DNA of 64,000 nucleotides, taken from the NCBI RefSeq assembly GCF_003122085.1, contig NZ_QEXV01000007.1, forward strand, positions 1 through 64,000. Direction: 5' to 3'. Each line of letters begins with the position of its first letter. Positions within the stretch are counted from its first letter, which is position 1. A program made the translations under genes and the position numbers. Origin of the DNA: Marinicauda salina (GTDB lineage: Bacteria; Pseudomonadota; Alphaproteobacteria; Caulobacterales; Maricaulaceae). The notes under the pieces are model-generated. The model was not told the DNA's origin, searched no databases, and saw only the letters and a program-made list of their open reading frames with translations. This document shows, one piece after another, positions 9,077 through 17,488 of this stretch.

Positions 9077-9633
9077 ACCCCGCCCGAGACGGCGATATAG
9101 TCCGCGCCGGCTTGGATCACCGTCGCGGCGTTCTCCGTCGTGATGCCGCCGATCGCCACGCATGGGATTTCGAAAAGCTCGCTCCACCATTCCAGAATCT
9201 CTATAGGCGCCGAGGTCTTGGGCGTTTTCGTGGCGGTCGGAAAGAACGATCCGAATGCGACATAGTCCGCCCCCGCCTCGCCGGCCAGCATAGCAAGATG
9301 GCGGCTGTCATGGCAGGTCGCCCCCACGATCCGGTCGCGGCCCACCGCAGCGCGGGCCTCGGCGATGCTCGCATCCTCCTGTCCGACATGCACCCCGTCG
9401 GCGTCGAGCTTCGCGGCGAGATCGGGCCGGTCGTTGAGAATGGCCGCGACTCCGCGCTCGCGGGCGCTCGCGATCAGCTCGGGCGCCAGGCTGGCGATCT
9501 CGGCTTCGGAATGGTCCTTCAGCCGGATCTGAAGCGCGGCGACGCGTCCGGCGTCGAGCGTGCGGCGCAGAAGGTCGGGAAACGCCGCGTCGATGCGCGG
9601 CGGAGTGAGGAGATAGAGTTCGCAGCGAGACAT
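9016..9633 (-). CDS. thiE: Thiamine-phosphate synthase family protein
   Basis: A 205-residue TIM barrel. It is predicted to join HMP-pyrophosphate and thiazole phosphate to give thiamine phosphate. Family motifs visible are ILNDRPDLAAKLDADGVHVG (pyrophosphate region), GATCHDSRH, FGSFFPTATKTP and AIGGIT. The motif near residue 90 reads GQED, in place of the usual GQxD. No other thi gene is adjacent, so it could also be a TenI-like relative. Its 3' end overlaps the Sel1 gene by 61 bp, which suggests coupled translation. Confidence 0.85.
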   Translation of the reverse strand: MSRCELYLLTPPRIDAAFPDLLRRTLDAGRVAALQIRLKDHSEAEIASLAPELIASARERGVAAILNDRPDLAAKLDADGVHVGQEDASIAEARAAVGRDRIVGATCHDSRHLAMLAGEAGADYVAFGSFFPTATKTPKTSAPIEILEWWSELFEIPCVAIGGITTENAATVIQAGADYIAVSGGVWSHPDGPEAAVRAFSQLLS

Positions 9634-9672
9634 GGCGCGGAGATAATCCCCCGCGCGCTCCGCGCCAAGCGC

Positions 9673-10206
9673 TCAGCCCTGCGCGCCGAACGCGCTTTCG
9701 AGCGCGGAAAGCTGGCGGGCGACCGGATTGGCCTCCGGGTCGGCCGGCTCGGCGGTTCCGTCGAAGAGCTCGGCGTCGAGCCGCGCAAGGCGGCGGTAGA
9801 GCGCTTCGGAACGCGTGGCGAGATCGGCCAGGCGCGCCGGGCAGGGCTCGTCGTCGGCGGGCCAGTGCGCGTCCTTGCGCGCGCCCGGATTGAGACGATA
9901 GCGCTCCTCGGCGGCCTCTTCGGGCGTCATGTCGCCTTCGGCCACGGCGCGCTGGGTGAGCAGCCACGAGGCCGACTGCATGAGCTGGGTGGTCAGCGTC
10001 ATCGACTCCGCGGCGTAGGACAGCGCGCCCGCGCGGCCGAGACGCTTGGCGTCCTCGCGGCCGGGCCCGTCGAGATAGGCCGCCGTCTCCTCGACGAGGT
10101 CCATGCCCTCGCGGAACAAGCGCCGGAACATCTCCGAACCGGCGAATTCCGCCACGCGGGCGGTCATGCCGGCGAGTTCCGTCGAGCCGGGCTGCACTGG
10201 TGTCAT
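9673..10206 (-). CDS. rcdA: RcdA, regulator of CtrA degradation (DUF1465 family)
   Basis: 177 residues from the ATG at 10206. The recognisable family core is FREGMDLVEETAAYLDGPGR, followed by LSYAAESMTLTTQLMQSASW. In Caulobacter, RcdA is an adaptor that works with CpdR to deliver CtrA and other substrates to ClpXP during the cell cycle. The neighbours support this: a DUF1192 gene and a quinone oxidoreductase gene lie beside it, as in related genomes (from memory), with trcR further on. The C-terminal 30 residues are acidic and variable. Confidence 0.85.
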   Translation of the reverse strand: MTPVQPGSTELAGMTARVAEFAGSEMFRRLFREGMDLVEETAAYLDGPGREDAKRLGRAGALSYAAESMTLTTQLMQSASWLLTQRAVAEGDMTPEEAAEERYRLNPGARKDAHWPADDEPCPARLADLATRSEALYRRLARLDAELFDGTAEPADPEANPVARQLSALESAFGAQG

Positions 10207-10306
10207 TGTCGCGTCCCTCGCGCTGTCGTCAGGGGCGGACAGGGTCCGTCCCGCTCTGGTCCCCTCAAGCAAGCAAGGGGCCAAGCCCCTGTCATGCATG
10301 GTTAAT

Positions 10307-10495
10307 TCAGTGCTTGAACACGGCGTCGGCCGCCGCCCGGCCGGCCTCCTTGTGCTTGATCATCGCGGCGGTTCGCTCGAGCTCGGCCTGCAGCAGGGCC
10401 TCGCGTTCGCGCAGGTCCTCCACCGACATGGCGCCGAGATCCTCGCCGGGCGTGACGGCGCCGGGCTTCTCCCGCGGCGGATCATCGTGAAACAT
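10307..10495 (-). CDS. DUF1192 small protein
   Basis: A 62-residue soluble protein. A disordered proline-rich N-terminus (MFHDDPPREKPGAV) precedes one amphipathic helix (SVEDLREREALLQAELERTA), which is the DUF1192 core. GGAGG lies 8 nt before the ATG at 10495, and that decides the start over the ATG at 10510. The gene is 100 bp upstream of rcdA on the same strand, a pairing I recall in other alphaproteobacteria. The function is unknown. Confidence 0.82.
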   Translation of the reverse strand: MFHDDPPREKPGAVTPGEDLGAMSVEDLREREALLQAELERTAAMIKHKEAGRAAADAVFKH

Positions 10496-10564
10496 GGGCC
10501 GAGCCTCCATGTCCGCTGCACAGGCCGGGCATCCTAACGAACCGAGTCGCCGGAGTCCCGAGTC

Positions 10565-11563
10565 ATGAATCCCGATCTTTCAGACGGCCGTACGACGCGC
10601 ATCGTGACCGCCCCGGAGCCGGGCGGGCCGGAAGCGCTGGCGATCTCGCGCCGCGATCTCGCGCCGCCCGCGCCGGGCGAGGTGCTGATCCGGGTCGCGG
10701 CCGCCGGCGTGAACCGGCCCGACGCCTTCGAGCGGATGGGGTTCTATCCCCCGCCGCCCGGCGCGCCGGAGGGGCTGGGGCTCGAGGTGTCGGGAACCGT
10801 GTTCGAGACCGGCGAAGGCGTCGAAGGCTTCGCCGCGGGCGATCCGGTCGTCGCCCTGCTCGCCGGCGGCGGCTACGCCGACATCGCCCGCGCCCCGGCG
10901 GGTTCGGTGCTGCCCGCCCCCGACGGCGTCCCGCTGGAGGACGCCGCGGGCCTGCCCGAGACCGTCTTCACGGTGTGGACGAACGTCTTCGACCGGGCCG
11001 GACTCAAGCCGGGCGAGCGCCTGCTCGTCCATGGCGGGGCCAGCGGGATCGGCACGACCGCGATCCAGATGGCCAAGGCTCATGGCGCGCACGTCACGGT
11101 GACGGCCGGCACGGAGGAAAAGTGCGCGGCCTGCCGCAATCTCGGCGCGGACAAGGCGCTGAACTACCGGGAGGCGGACTGGGCCGCCGCCGTGAAGGAG
11201 TCCGGCGGGGCGGACGTGATCCTCGACATGGTCGGCGGCGATTATGTCGAGAAGAACCTCTCGATCCTCAACACGGACGGCCGGCTGGTGATGATCGCCT
11301 TCCTCAAGGGCTCACGCGTCGAGATCGACCTGATGCGGCTGATGCTCAAGCGCCTGACCATCACCGGTTCGACCCTGCGTTCGCGGCCGGACGCGGAGAA
11401 GGCCGCGATCGCCGCGGCCGTGCGCGAGACCGTCTGGCCGTGGATCGCGGCGGGAAAGGTCCGGCCGCTGATCGACTCGGTGTTCGATCTCGACGACGTC
11501 GCCGCCGCCCACGCGCGCCTCGACGCGATGGAGCACGCCGGCAAGATCCTGCTGAAACCCTGA
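10565..11563 (+). CDS. NAD(P)H:quinone oxidoreductase, zinc-less MDR family
   Basis: 332 residues of the medium-chain dehydrogenase/reductase superfamily, PIG3/QorA type. It has the N-terminal GroES-like domain (PGEVLIRVAAAGVNRPDAF) and a Rossmann domain with LLVHGGASGIGTTAIQMAK. The catalytic zinc ligands of alcohol dehydrogenases are absent. It is predicted to reduce quinones or reactive enones with NADPH. It is transcribed divergently from the DUF1192-rcdA pair, with about 70 bp between them. Confidence 0.9.
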   Translation: MNPDLSDGRTTRIVTAPEPGGPEALAISRRDLAPPAPGEVLIRVAAAGVNRPDAFERMGFYPPPPGAPEGLGLEVSGTVFETGEGVEGFAAGDPVVALLAGGGYADIARAPAGSVLPAPDGVPLEDAAGLPETVFTVWTNVFDRAGLKPGERLLVHGGASGIGTTAIQMAKAHGAHVTVTAGTEEKCAACRNLGADKALNYREADWAAAVKESGGADVILDMVGGDYVEKNLSILNTDGRLVMIAFLKGSRVEIDLMRLMLKRLTITGSTLRSRPDAEKAAIAAAVRETVWPWIAAGKVRPLIDSVFDLDDVAAAHARLDAMEHAGKILLKP

Positions 11564-11665
11564 GCCGTTTCGCTTACCGGGTGTTCCATCGCGGGACCGC
11601 ACGCGCTATATAGGGCGCAAATCCCCGCATGCGGCTCGATCGCTCGGGGTCGGACCGTCCGAAAG

Positions 11666-11693
11666 CCCGGCGACCGCGCCGGGTTTTCTTTTT
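11666..11693 (+). terminator. Intrinsic terminator or attenuator before trcR
   Basis: CCCGGCG, a 4-nt loop, CGCCGGG, then TTTTCTTTTT. This is one of the best T-tracts in the window. It lies about 100 bp after the oxidoreductase stop but only 23 bp before the trcR start codon. It may therefore end the oxidoreductase transcript, or end a short leader RNA initiated near a TATATA box at about 11608. Confidence 0.8.
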
Positions 11694-11716
11694 GCTGCTA
11701 CGGAGCACCACCGATC

Positions 11717-12382
11717 ATGGCCGACATCCTCATGCCGAAGGCGACCGCCGTCTGGCTGGTCGACAACACCGCGCTCAGCTTCGAGCAGATCGCCGATTTC
11801 TGTAATCTCCACCATCTCGAGGTGAAGGGCATCGCCGACGGCGATGTGGCCGCGGGCGTGCGCGGCGCCGATCCGGTCGCCGCCGGCCAGCTCAGCCGCG
11901 AGGAAATCGCCAAGGCCGAGGCCGATCCCGATTACCGGATGACGCCGTCGAAGGCGAAATTCGCCGACCTCCACGAACCGGCCAAGCGCAAGGGACCGCG
12001 CTACACCCCGCTGTCGCGTCGGCAGCATCGCCCCGACGCGATCGCCTGGCTTGTGCGCAATCATCCCGAGCTGACCGATGCTCAGATCTCCAAGCTGATC
12101 GGCACGACCAAGACGACGATCCAGGCGGTGCGCGAGCGCACCCACTGGAACTCGGCCAACATCAAGCCGACCGATCCCGTCTCGCTGGGGCTCACCACCC
12201 AGATCGAGCTCGACGATGCGGTGAAGAAGGCCTCCTCGCGCCGCAAGAAGATGGAGGAGGAAGGCAAGGTCGAGCAGGCCGAGGACACGCTCAAGCCCGC
12301 CGAGGAGACCGAGTCGAGCGCGGCGCCGACGACGCTCGACGAGCTGTTCGGCAAGGGCGCCGAGGGCGGCGAAGAGGACTGA
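11717..12382 (+). CDS. trcR: Cell-cycle transcriptional regulator TrcR (DUF1013 family)
   Basis: 221 residues. The N-terminal part begins MADILMPKATAVWLVDNTAL. The region DAIAWLVRNHPELTDAQISK, followed by GTTKTTIQAVRER, reads as a helix-turn-helix. The last 45 residues are acidic and disordered. DUF1013 proteins are confined to alphaproteobacteria and are annotated as the cell-cycle regulator TrcR. GGAG lies 11 nt before the ATG. A strong hairpin just upstream and a bidirectional terminator downstream suggest a self-contained unit. Confidence 0.88.
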   Translation: MADILMPKATAVWLVDNTALSFEQIADFCNLHHLEVKGIADGDVAAGVRGADPVAAGQLSREEIAKAEADPDYRMTPSKAKFADLHEPAKRKGPRYTPLSRRQHRPDAIAWLVRNHPELTDAQISKLIGTTKTTIQAVRERTHWNSANIKPTDPVSLGLTTQIELDDAVKKASSRRKKMEEEGKVEQAEDTLKPAEETESSAAPTTLDELFGKGAEGGEED

Positions 12383-12409
12383 GCGGGCAGACGGCCGCTT
12401 CCGCGCACG

Positions 12410-12443
12410 AAAAAGCCCTCCGGCGATCGCCGGAGGGCTTTTT
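12410..12443. terminator. Bidirectional terminator between trcR and folE
   Basis: A near-perfect palindrome (AAAAGCCCTCCGGCGA and its complement) with A and T runs at its ends lies between two convergent genes. It can serve both. Confidence 0.9.
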
Positions 12444-12465
12444 GATTCAGGCGTTCGCCTTCGCC

Positions 12466-13092
12466 CTAGCGCCGCGATTTTTCGGTCAGGCGCATGAAGC
12501 GCTCGCGCAGCTCCGGATTGGCCTTGAACTCGCCGGTGAAGGTCGTGGTGATCGTCGACACGTTGGGGTGATGCACCCCGCGCGTGGTCATGCACTGGTG
12601 CTTGGCGTCGACGAAGACGGCCACGCCGCGGGGCTTCATCGCCTCCTCGATGGCGTCGGCGATCTGGGCGGTCATCGTCTCCTGCGTCTGCAGCCGCTTG
12701 GAGAAGATCTCGACGACCTTGGCGATCTTGGAGATGCCCACCACGGCGCGATCGGGCAGATAGGCCACGCAGGCCGTGCCGATGATCGGCGCCATGTGGT
12801 GCTCGCAGTGCGATTCCACGTCGATGTCGGTGAGCATGACCATGTCGTCATAGCCCTGGACATCCTCGAACACGCGGCCGAGCTCGTCGGCGGCGTCCTT
12901 TTCGTAGCCGGCGAACCATTCCTGGTAGGCCTTCACCACGCGGCCGGGCGTGTCGAGCAGGCCCTCGCGGCGCGGATCGTCGCCCGCCCAGCGGATGAGC
13001 GTGCGCACGGCCTCCTCGGCCTCCTCGCGGGACGGGCGGGCGGGAACTTCTTCTGCGGTTTCGAGCATGGTCTTGTCGGTGATGGCGTCCAT
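12466..13092 (-). CDS. folE: GTP cyclohydrolase I
   Basis: 208 residues from the ATG at 13092, with AGGA upstream. It converts GTP to 7,8-dihydroneopterin triphosphate, the first step of folate synthesis. The zinc ligands C96 and H99 lie in [11 protein letters not shown], and C167 lies in [31 protein letters not shown] is the classic substrate-pocket stretch. The variable N-terminal 25 residues are acidic. It is divergent from cysS across a 280-bp gap. Confidence 0.96.
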   Translation of the reverse strand: MDAITDKTMLETAEEVPARPSREEAEEAVRTLIRWAGDDPRREGLLDTPGRVVKAYQEWFAGYEKDAADELGRVFEDVQGYDDMVMLTDIDVESHCEHHMAPIIGTACVAYLPDRAVVGISKIAKVVEIFSKRLQTQETMTAQIADAIEEAMKPRGVAVFVDAKHQCMTTRGVHHPNVSTITTTFTGEFKANPELRERFMRLTEKSRR

Positions 13093-13219
13093 GGGAACGC
13101 GGATCCTTTCGTTGTCGGGTTCGGCCGGGTCATTAGACGCCGGCGTCAAGTTCCGGTTTCCGGATCCAGCGCTTCGCAACGGTTTCGGCCGCCACACCGC
13201 GCCGGGTCTTGTTTTGCGA

Positions 13220-13241
13220 CCGGACAGTTCACAGTGTCCGG
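13220..13241. promoter_or_regulatory. Inverted repeat in the folE-cysS divergent region
   Basis: CCGGACA and TGTCCGG flank an 8-nt spacer between two divergent genes, an operator-like arrangement. No regulator can be named. It may simply be an RNA hairpin in a leader. Confidence 0.35.
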
Positions 13242-13372
13242 ACCCTAGATAAGTCGCCTCCGCGGAAATTCCACTGCATGAAACGACTTTGCTTCCGCGC
13301 GGACGGGTTTGTAGACCTTTTCCCGCCCCGGCGCCAATGCCGGGGTCTCGCCAATGCGCCGACAGGACCGAC

Positions 13373-14764
13373 ATGACATCGCTGCGCCTCTACGACACCG
13401 CCGCGCGCGAGAAGCGCGTCTTCACGCCCGCCGACCCCGAGCGCGTGACGATGTATGTCTGCGGGCCGACGGTCTATTCGGCCGCCCATATCGGCAATTT
13501 CCGCCCGGCGGTGACGTTCGACGTGCTGTTCCGCGTGCTGCGTCATCTCTACGGCGCCGAGCGCGTCGTCTATGCGCGCAACATCACCGATGTCGACGAC
13601 AATATTAACGCCGCCGCCGCCGAGGAGGGCGTCGACATCTCGGTCATCACCGAGCGTTTCACGCGAATCTATCACGAGGACAACGCCGATCTCGGCAACC
13701 TGCCGCCGAGCCTGGAGCCGACCGCGACCGGCCACATGGCCGAGATGATCAAGATGATCGAGGGGCTGGTCGACGACGGCTTCGCCTATGTCGCCGAGGG
13801 CCACGTGCTGTTCTCGGTGAAGGCGTACGAAAAGTACGGCGCGCTGTCGCGGCGTTCGCTCGACGACATGATCGCCGGCGCCCGCGTCGAGGTCGCGCCC
13901 TACAAGAAGGACGCGGCCGACTTCGTGCTGTGGAAGCCGTCCAAGCCCGGCGAGCCGGTCTGGGAGAGTCCCTTCGGCCCGGGCCGGCCCGGCTGGCACC
14001 TGGAGTGCTCGGCGATGATCGAGGCCAATCTCGGCGAGACGATCGACATCCACGCCGGCGGCCAGGACCTGATCTTCCCGCACCACGAAAACGAGATCGC
14101 CCAGTCGGTCTGCGCCCATCACGGCGCGCCGCTGGCGCGCTACTGGCTGCACAACGGCTTCCTGTCGATGGACTCCGAGAAGATGTCGAAGTCGCTCGGC
14201 AACATCGTCAAGCCGCACGAGCTGATGGCGCAGGGCGTGAGGGGCGAGACCATCCGCTACGGGCTGCTGACGGGCCATTACCGCGCGCCGCTGGACTGGA
14301 ACGACGCGCTGATGGAGCGGTCGCGCAAGTCGCTCGACCGGCTCTACGGCGTGCTCCGGCGACTGAAGGGCGTCGAGGCCGCCCACGCCGCCCCGCCCGA
14401 CGCGGTCATGACCGCGCTCCTGGACGATCTCAACACGCCCCGCGCGCTCGCCGCGCTGTTTGAGATCGCCGGCCGCGCCAACAAGGCCGAGACGGAGGCC
14501 GACCGCGCGCGGGCGAAGGGCGAGCTGCTCGCCGCCGGCGAATTGCTGGGTCTCATGCAGGACGATCCGGACGCCTGGTTCGGGCTCGACGCCGTCGACG
14601 CCGAGGCGCGCAAGGACATCGACCGGCTGATCGAGGAGCGCGCGCGGGCACGGGCGGCCAAGAATTTCGCCGAAGCCGACGCGCTGCGCGCCAGGCTCGA
14701 GGAGCGCGGCGTCGTCGTCGAGGACGGTCCGGAGGGCACGACGTGGCGGCTGGGGGAGGCGTGA
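13373..14764 (+). CDS. cysS: Cysteinyl-tRNA synthetase
   Basis: 463 residues, class I synthetase. The start is the ATG at 13373, since upstream in-frame residues are unrelated to the family. The zinc cysteine C30 precedes the HIGH-type motif HIGN (39-42). The specificity region with ECSAM and HHENE follows, and KMSKS is at 270-274. The C-terminal anticodon-binding domain includes [21 protein letters not shown]. It charges tRNA-Cys. The Fe-S scaffold gene follows 34 bp downstream, so a shared transcript is likely. Confidence 0.97.
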   Translation: MTSLRLYDTAAREKRVFTPADPERVTMYVCGPTVYSAAHIGNFRPAVTFDVLFRVLRHLYGAERVVYARNITDVDDNINAAAAEEGVDISVITERFTRIYHEDNADLGNLPPSLEPTATGHMAEMIKMIEGLVDDGFAYVAEGHVLFSVKAYEKYGALSRRSLDDMIAGARVEVAPYKKDAADFVLWKPSKPGEPVWESPFGPGRPGWHLECSAMIEANLGETIDIHAGGQDLIFPHHENEIAQSVCAHHGAPLARYWLHNGFLSMDSEKMSKSLGNIVKPHELMAQGVRGETIRYGLLTGHYRAPLDWNDALMERSRKSLDRLYGVLRRLKGVEAAHAAPPDAVMTALLDDLNTPRALAALFEIAGRANKAETEADRARAKGELLAAGELLGLMQDDPDAWFGLDAVDAEARKDIDRLIEERARARAAKNFAEADALRARLEERGVVVEDGPEGTTWRLGEA

Positions 14765-14798
14765 CGTCGGCCTTGAAATCGCCGCTCCGAGGGCGGAC

Positions 14799-15242
14799 AT
14801 GAGCCCCATGGCCGATCCGTATTCCACCGAGGTCCTCAAGCTCGCCGCCGAGATCCCCCATCTCGGCCGCCTGACGAAGCCGGACGCGAGCGCGCGCAAG
14901 GTCTCGCGCATCTGCGGCTCGGCGATCGACGTCGATCTCGTCGTGGAGGACGGCCGCATCGCCGACGTGGGGCTCGAGGTGAACGCCTGCGCGCTGGGCC
15001 AGGCCGCAGCCAGCGTTTTCGCGCGTGACGCGATCGGCGCCGATCTGGTCGAGGTCGCGGGCGCGCGCGATGCGCTCAAGGCCATGCTCAAGACCGGCGG
15101 GCCGCCGCCCGAGGGGCGCTTCGCCGGCCTCGCCGCGCTGGAGGGCGCGCGGGACTATCCCGCGCGCCACGGCTCGATCATGCTCGCCTTCGAGGCCGCC
15201 GCCGCGGCGCTCGAAGACGCCGCCGAAAGACCGCGCGCGTGA
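14799..15242 (+). CDS. Iron-sulfur cluster scaffold, NifU/IscU N-terminal-like
   Basis: 147 residues. The order is YSTEVLKLAAEIPHLGRL, then a cysteine in SRICGSAIDVDL, then VNACALGQAAASVFARDA. This follows the NifU-like scaffold fold, and cysteines are visible in each of the last two motifs. It is predicted to build or carry Fe-S clusters. It sits between cysS and yidD. A second ATG at 14808 is possible. The usual third ligand cysteine near the C-terminus is not obvious, so full scaffold activity is uncertain. Confidence 0.75.
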   Translation: MSPMADPYSTEVLKLAAEIPHLGRLTKPDASARKVSRICGSAIDVDLVVEDGRIADVGLEVNACALGQAAASVFARDAIGADLVEVAGARDALKAMLKTGGPPPEGRFAGLAALEGARDYPARHGSIMLAFEAAAAALEDAAERPRA

Positions 15243-15324
15243 GCGCCTGTCGACATTCGCACCTGCACCGACCCGTCTGGACAGCCGCGGTGCGGGCCTT
15301 CATAACGAGGCGCGAGGGGTGGAG

Positions 15325-15684
15325 ATGAAACCTGCACGCTGGATATTGCGACTGCCGGCCCGGATCGGGCTCGCGGCGCTGGCGGCGTACAGGGTGATCC
15401 TGTCTCCGGTGCTCTACGCCTTCGGCGTGCGCTGCCGCCACGAGCCCAGCTGCTCGCACTACGCCAGCGACGCGGTGCGCGCCCAGGGGTTGTGGCGGGG
15501 CGGCTGGCTGGCGCTTGGCCGCGTGCTGCGCTGCCGGCCGGGCGGAACGCACGGGTTCGACCCCGCCCCGATGGAGCGCAGCGACGCGCCCTGGTGGCGC
15601 GTCTGGGGCTTTCGCGACGGACCCGAGCGGGCCGGCGCGGGGGCGCTGAAGATCGAGAGGCCCGCCGAGACGGGCCGGGAGTGA
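15325..15684 (+). CDS. yidD: Membrane protein insertion efficiency factor YidD
   Basis: 119 residues from an ATG preceded by GGGGTGGAG. The diagnostic motif is YRVILSPVLY, then CRHEPSCSHYASDA, then RCRPGGTHGFDP. The protein is small and amphipathic, and works at the inner membrane with YidC. The last 35 residues (from SDAPWW) are a lineage-specific extension. It lies between the Fe-S scaffold gene and a glycosyltransferase gene that begins 6 bp downstream. Confidence 0.93.
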   Translation: MKPARWILRLPARIGLAALAAYRVILSPVLYAFGVRCRHEPSCSHYASDAVRAQGLWRGGWLALGRVLRCRPGGTHGFDPAPMERSDAPWWRVWGFRDGPERAGAGALKIERPAETGRE

Positions 15685-15690
15685 TCCGCG

Positions 15691-16614
15691 GTGGCGCAGC
15701 GATCGGGCGCGCGCATCAGCATCGTGATGGTGAGCTGGCATACGGGGCCGGCCCTGTTCGATGCGATCGAGGCCGCGCTGGCCGCGCCCGAGATCGATGA
15801 GCTGGTGTTCGTCAATCACGACAATCCCGCCGACGTGGTCGAGGCGCTCGAGGCGCTCGCCGCGCGCGAGCCGCGCTTCCGCCTGATCAGCACCGGGGCC
15901 AATCTCGGCTTCGCCCGCGGCTGCAATATCGGCGCGGCGGCGGCGTCCGGCGACCGTCTGCTTTTCCTAAATCCCGACACCGTGCTGCCCGCCGGCGCGG
16001 CGGCGCGGATGGCCGAGACCGGAGCGGCGTTCGGCGAGAGCTGGATCGTGGGGGCGCGCATCGTCCACCCCGACGGCCGCGAACAGCGCGGCGGGCGGCG
16101 CGGCGCGCTCACCCTGGCGACCGCCATCGGCGGCTATCTCGGACTGTCCCGGCTTCTGCCCTGGGTGCGCGACATCCACCGCGAGGCCGAGCCGCTGCCC
16201 GCCGAGGCCGTCGACACGCCGACCGTGTCCGGCGCGGCGATGATGACGCCGCGGGCCGCGTTCGAGGCCGCGGGCGGTTTCGACGAGGGCTATTTCCTCC
16301 ATGTCGAGGACATCGATCTGTGTCGGCGCGTGCGCGAGGCGGGCGGCCGCGTCGTGTTCGAGCCGCGCGCCGAGGTCGTCCATCACGGCGCGACCAGCCG
16401 GGCGGACCTGATGACGGTCGAGGCGCACAAGGCGCGCGGTTTCGCGCGCTATTTCTGGAAATTCAGCCCGGCCTGGTCGCGGCCTGTCATGGTGCTGACG
16501 ATCCCGGTGATCTGCGCGGCGATCATGAGCCGGGCGGCCTGGCTGCGCGTGCGCGGCGTGTTCAGCCCGCCGCCGTCGCCGGCGCTGCCGCGCTCGGAAA
16601 CCCGCCGGCCTTAG
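15691..16614 (+). CDS. Glycosyltransferase family 2 (rhamnosyltransferase-like)
   Basis: 307 residues, GTG start with GGGAG about 10 nt upstream. The GT-A fold is indicated by ISIVMVSWHTG, GANLGFARGCNIGAAAASGD and the DxD-like LNPDTVLP. FDEGYFLHVEDIDLCRRVREAGG is a close match to WbbL/rhamnosyltransferase-type enzymes. One C-terminal helix (PVMVLTIPVICAAIM) may anchor it to the membrane. It probably adds a sugar to a surface polysaccharide. Its last 53 bp overlap the convergent HMG-CoA lyase gene. Confidence 0.9.
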   Translation: MAQRSGARISIVMVSWHTGPALFDAIEAALAAPEIDELVFVNHDNPADVVEALEALAAREPRFRLISTGANLGFARGCNIGAAAASGDRLLFLNPDTVLPAGAAARMAETGAAFGESWIVGARIVHPDGREQRGGRRGALTLATAIGGYLGLSRLLPWVRDIHREAEPLPAEAVDTPTVSGAAMMTPRAAFEAAGGFDEGYFLHVEDIDLCRRVREAGGRVVFEPRAEVVHHGATSRADLMTVEAHKARGFARYFWKFSPAWSRPVMVLTIPVICAAIMSRAAWLRVRGVFSPPPSPALPRSETRRP

Positions 16615-17488
16615 ACAGCAGCGATTCCACGGGGTGTTTGAGCGCCTCGTCCTCGAGCCACTTCGCCACGGCGATCATCTTCTCGAGATCGATCCCGGTC
16701 TCGAAGCCGCCGCGTTCGAGCATGTAGACGACATCCTCCGTCGGCACGTTGCCCGTGGCCTTCGGAGCGAAGGGGCAGCCGCCGATGCCGCCCGCCGACG
16801 CGTCGACCACGTCGACGCCCGCATCCACGGCGGCGGCGACATTGGCCAGCGCGGTGTTGCGGGTGTTGTGGAAATGCACCCGCAGGCGGGCCTTCGGCGC
16901 GGCCTCGCGCACCGCGTCCAGGCGGGCGCGGACCTCCCACGGATCGGCCACCCCGATCGTGTCGCCCAGCGCGATCTCCACGGCGCCGGCGGCCTCGGCG
17001 CGGCGCGCCAGCTCGGCGACCACCGCGCGGTCGACCTCGCCCTCGAACGGGTCGCCGAAGGCCACCGAGATCGTCGCCGACAACGGAATGCCCGCCTCCA
17101 GCGCCAGCGGCGCGATGCGGTCGAGCGCGTCGGCGGTCTCCATCGGCGTGGCGTTCTGGTTGCGCTTGCCGAAGCCCTCCGAGGCGACCATGACGAAATT
17201 GATCTCGTCGCAGGCCGCGTCGATCGCCCGGCGCATGCCCTTCTCATTGAGCGCCAGGCCGATATAGGACACGCCGCGATCGCGCGGGACGCGCGTCATG
17301 AGCTCGGCGGAATCGGCCATCGCCGGGACCAGCTTCGGATTGACGAAGCTCGCCGCCTCCATGCGTTTCACGCCTGCGTCGATGAGGCGCTCGACGAATT
17401 CCAGCTTCACGTCCGTGTCGAGCAGGACCGGATCGTTCTGAAGCCCGTCGCGCGGGCCGACCTCGACGATGTCGATTGTCTTGCTCAT
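16562..17488 (-). CDS. Hydroxymethylglutaryl-CoA lyase
   Basis: 308 residues, HMGL-like TIM barrel. It splits HMG-CoA into acetyl-CoA and acetoacetate, the last step of leucine degradation. Visible motifs are EVGPRDGLQN at the N-terminus, GDTIGVADPWEVRARL, the metal-binding HFHNTRNTALANV, and the catalytic-loop cysteine in GGIGGCPFAPKATGN. The start overlaps the stop of the upstream gene (ATGA), so translation is coupled to the ArnT-like gene, an odd partner. Related acyl-CoA lyases are possible, but this is the best fit. Confidence 0.92.
   Translation of the reverse strand: MSKTIDIVEVGPRDGLQNDPVLLDTDVKLEFVERLIDAGVKRMEAASFVNPKLVPAMADSAELMTRVPRDRGVSYIGLALNEKGMRRAIDAACDEINFVMVASEGFGKRNQNATPMETADALDRIAPLALEAGIPLSATISVAFGDPFEGEVDRAVVAELARRAEAAGAVEIALGDTIGVADPWEVRARLDAVREAAPKARLRVHFHNTRNTALANVAAAVDAGVDVVDASAGGIGGCPFAPKATGNVPTEDVVYMLERGGFETGIDLEKMIAVAKWLEDEALKHPVESLLSKAGGFPSAAAPATAAG

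Noticed and set aside
13289-13372. N-terminal extension of cysS or a leader peptide
   Set aside because: The in-frame residues before ATG 13373 are Pro/Arg-rich and unrelated to the synthetase; the canonical N-terminus starts at 13373.
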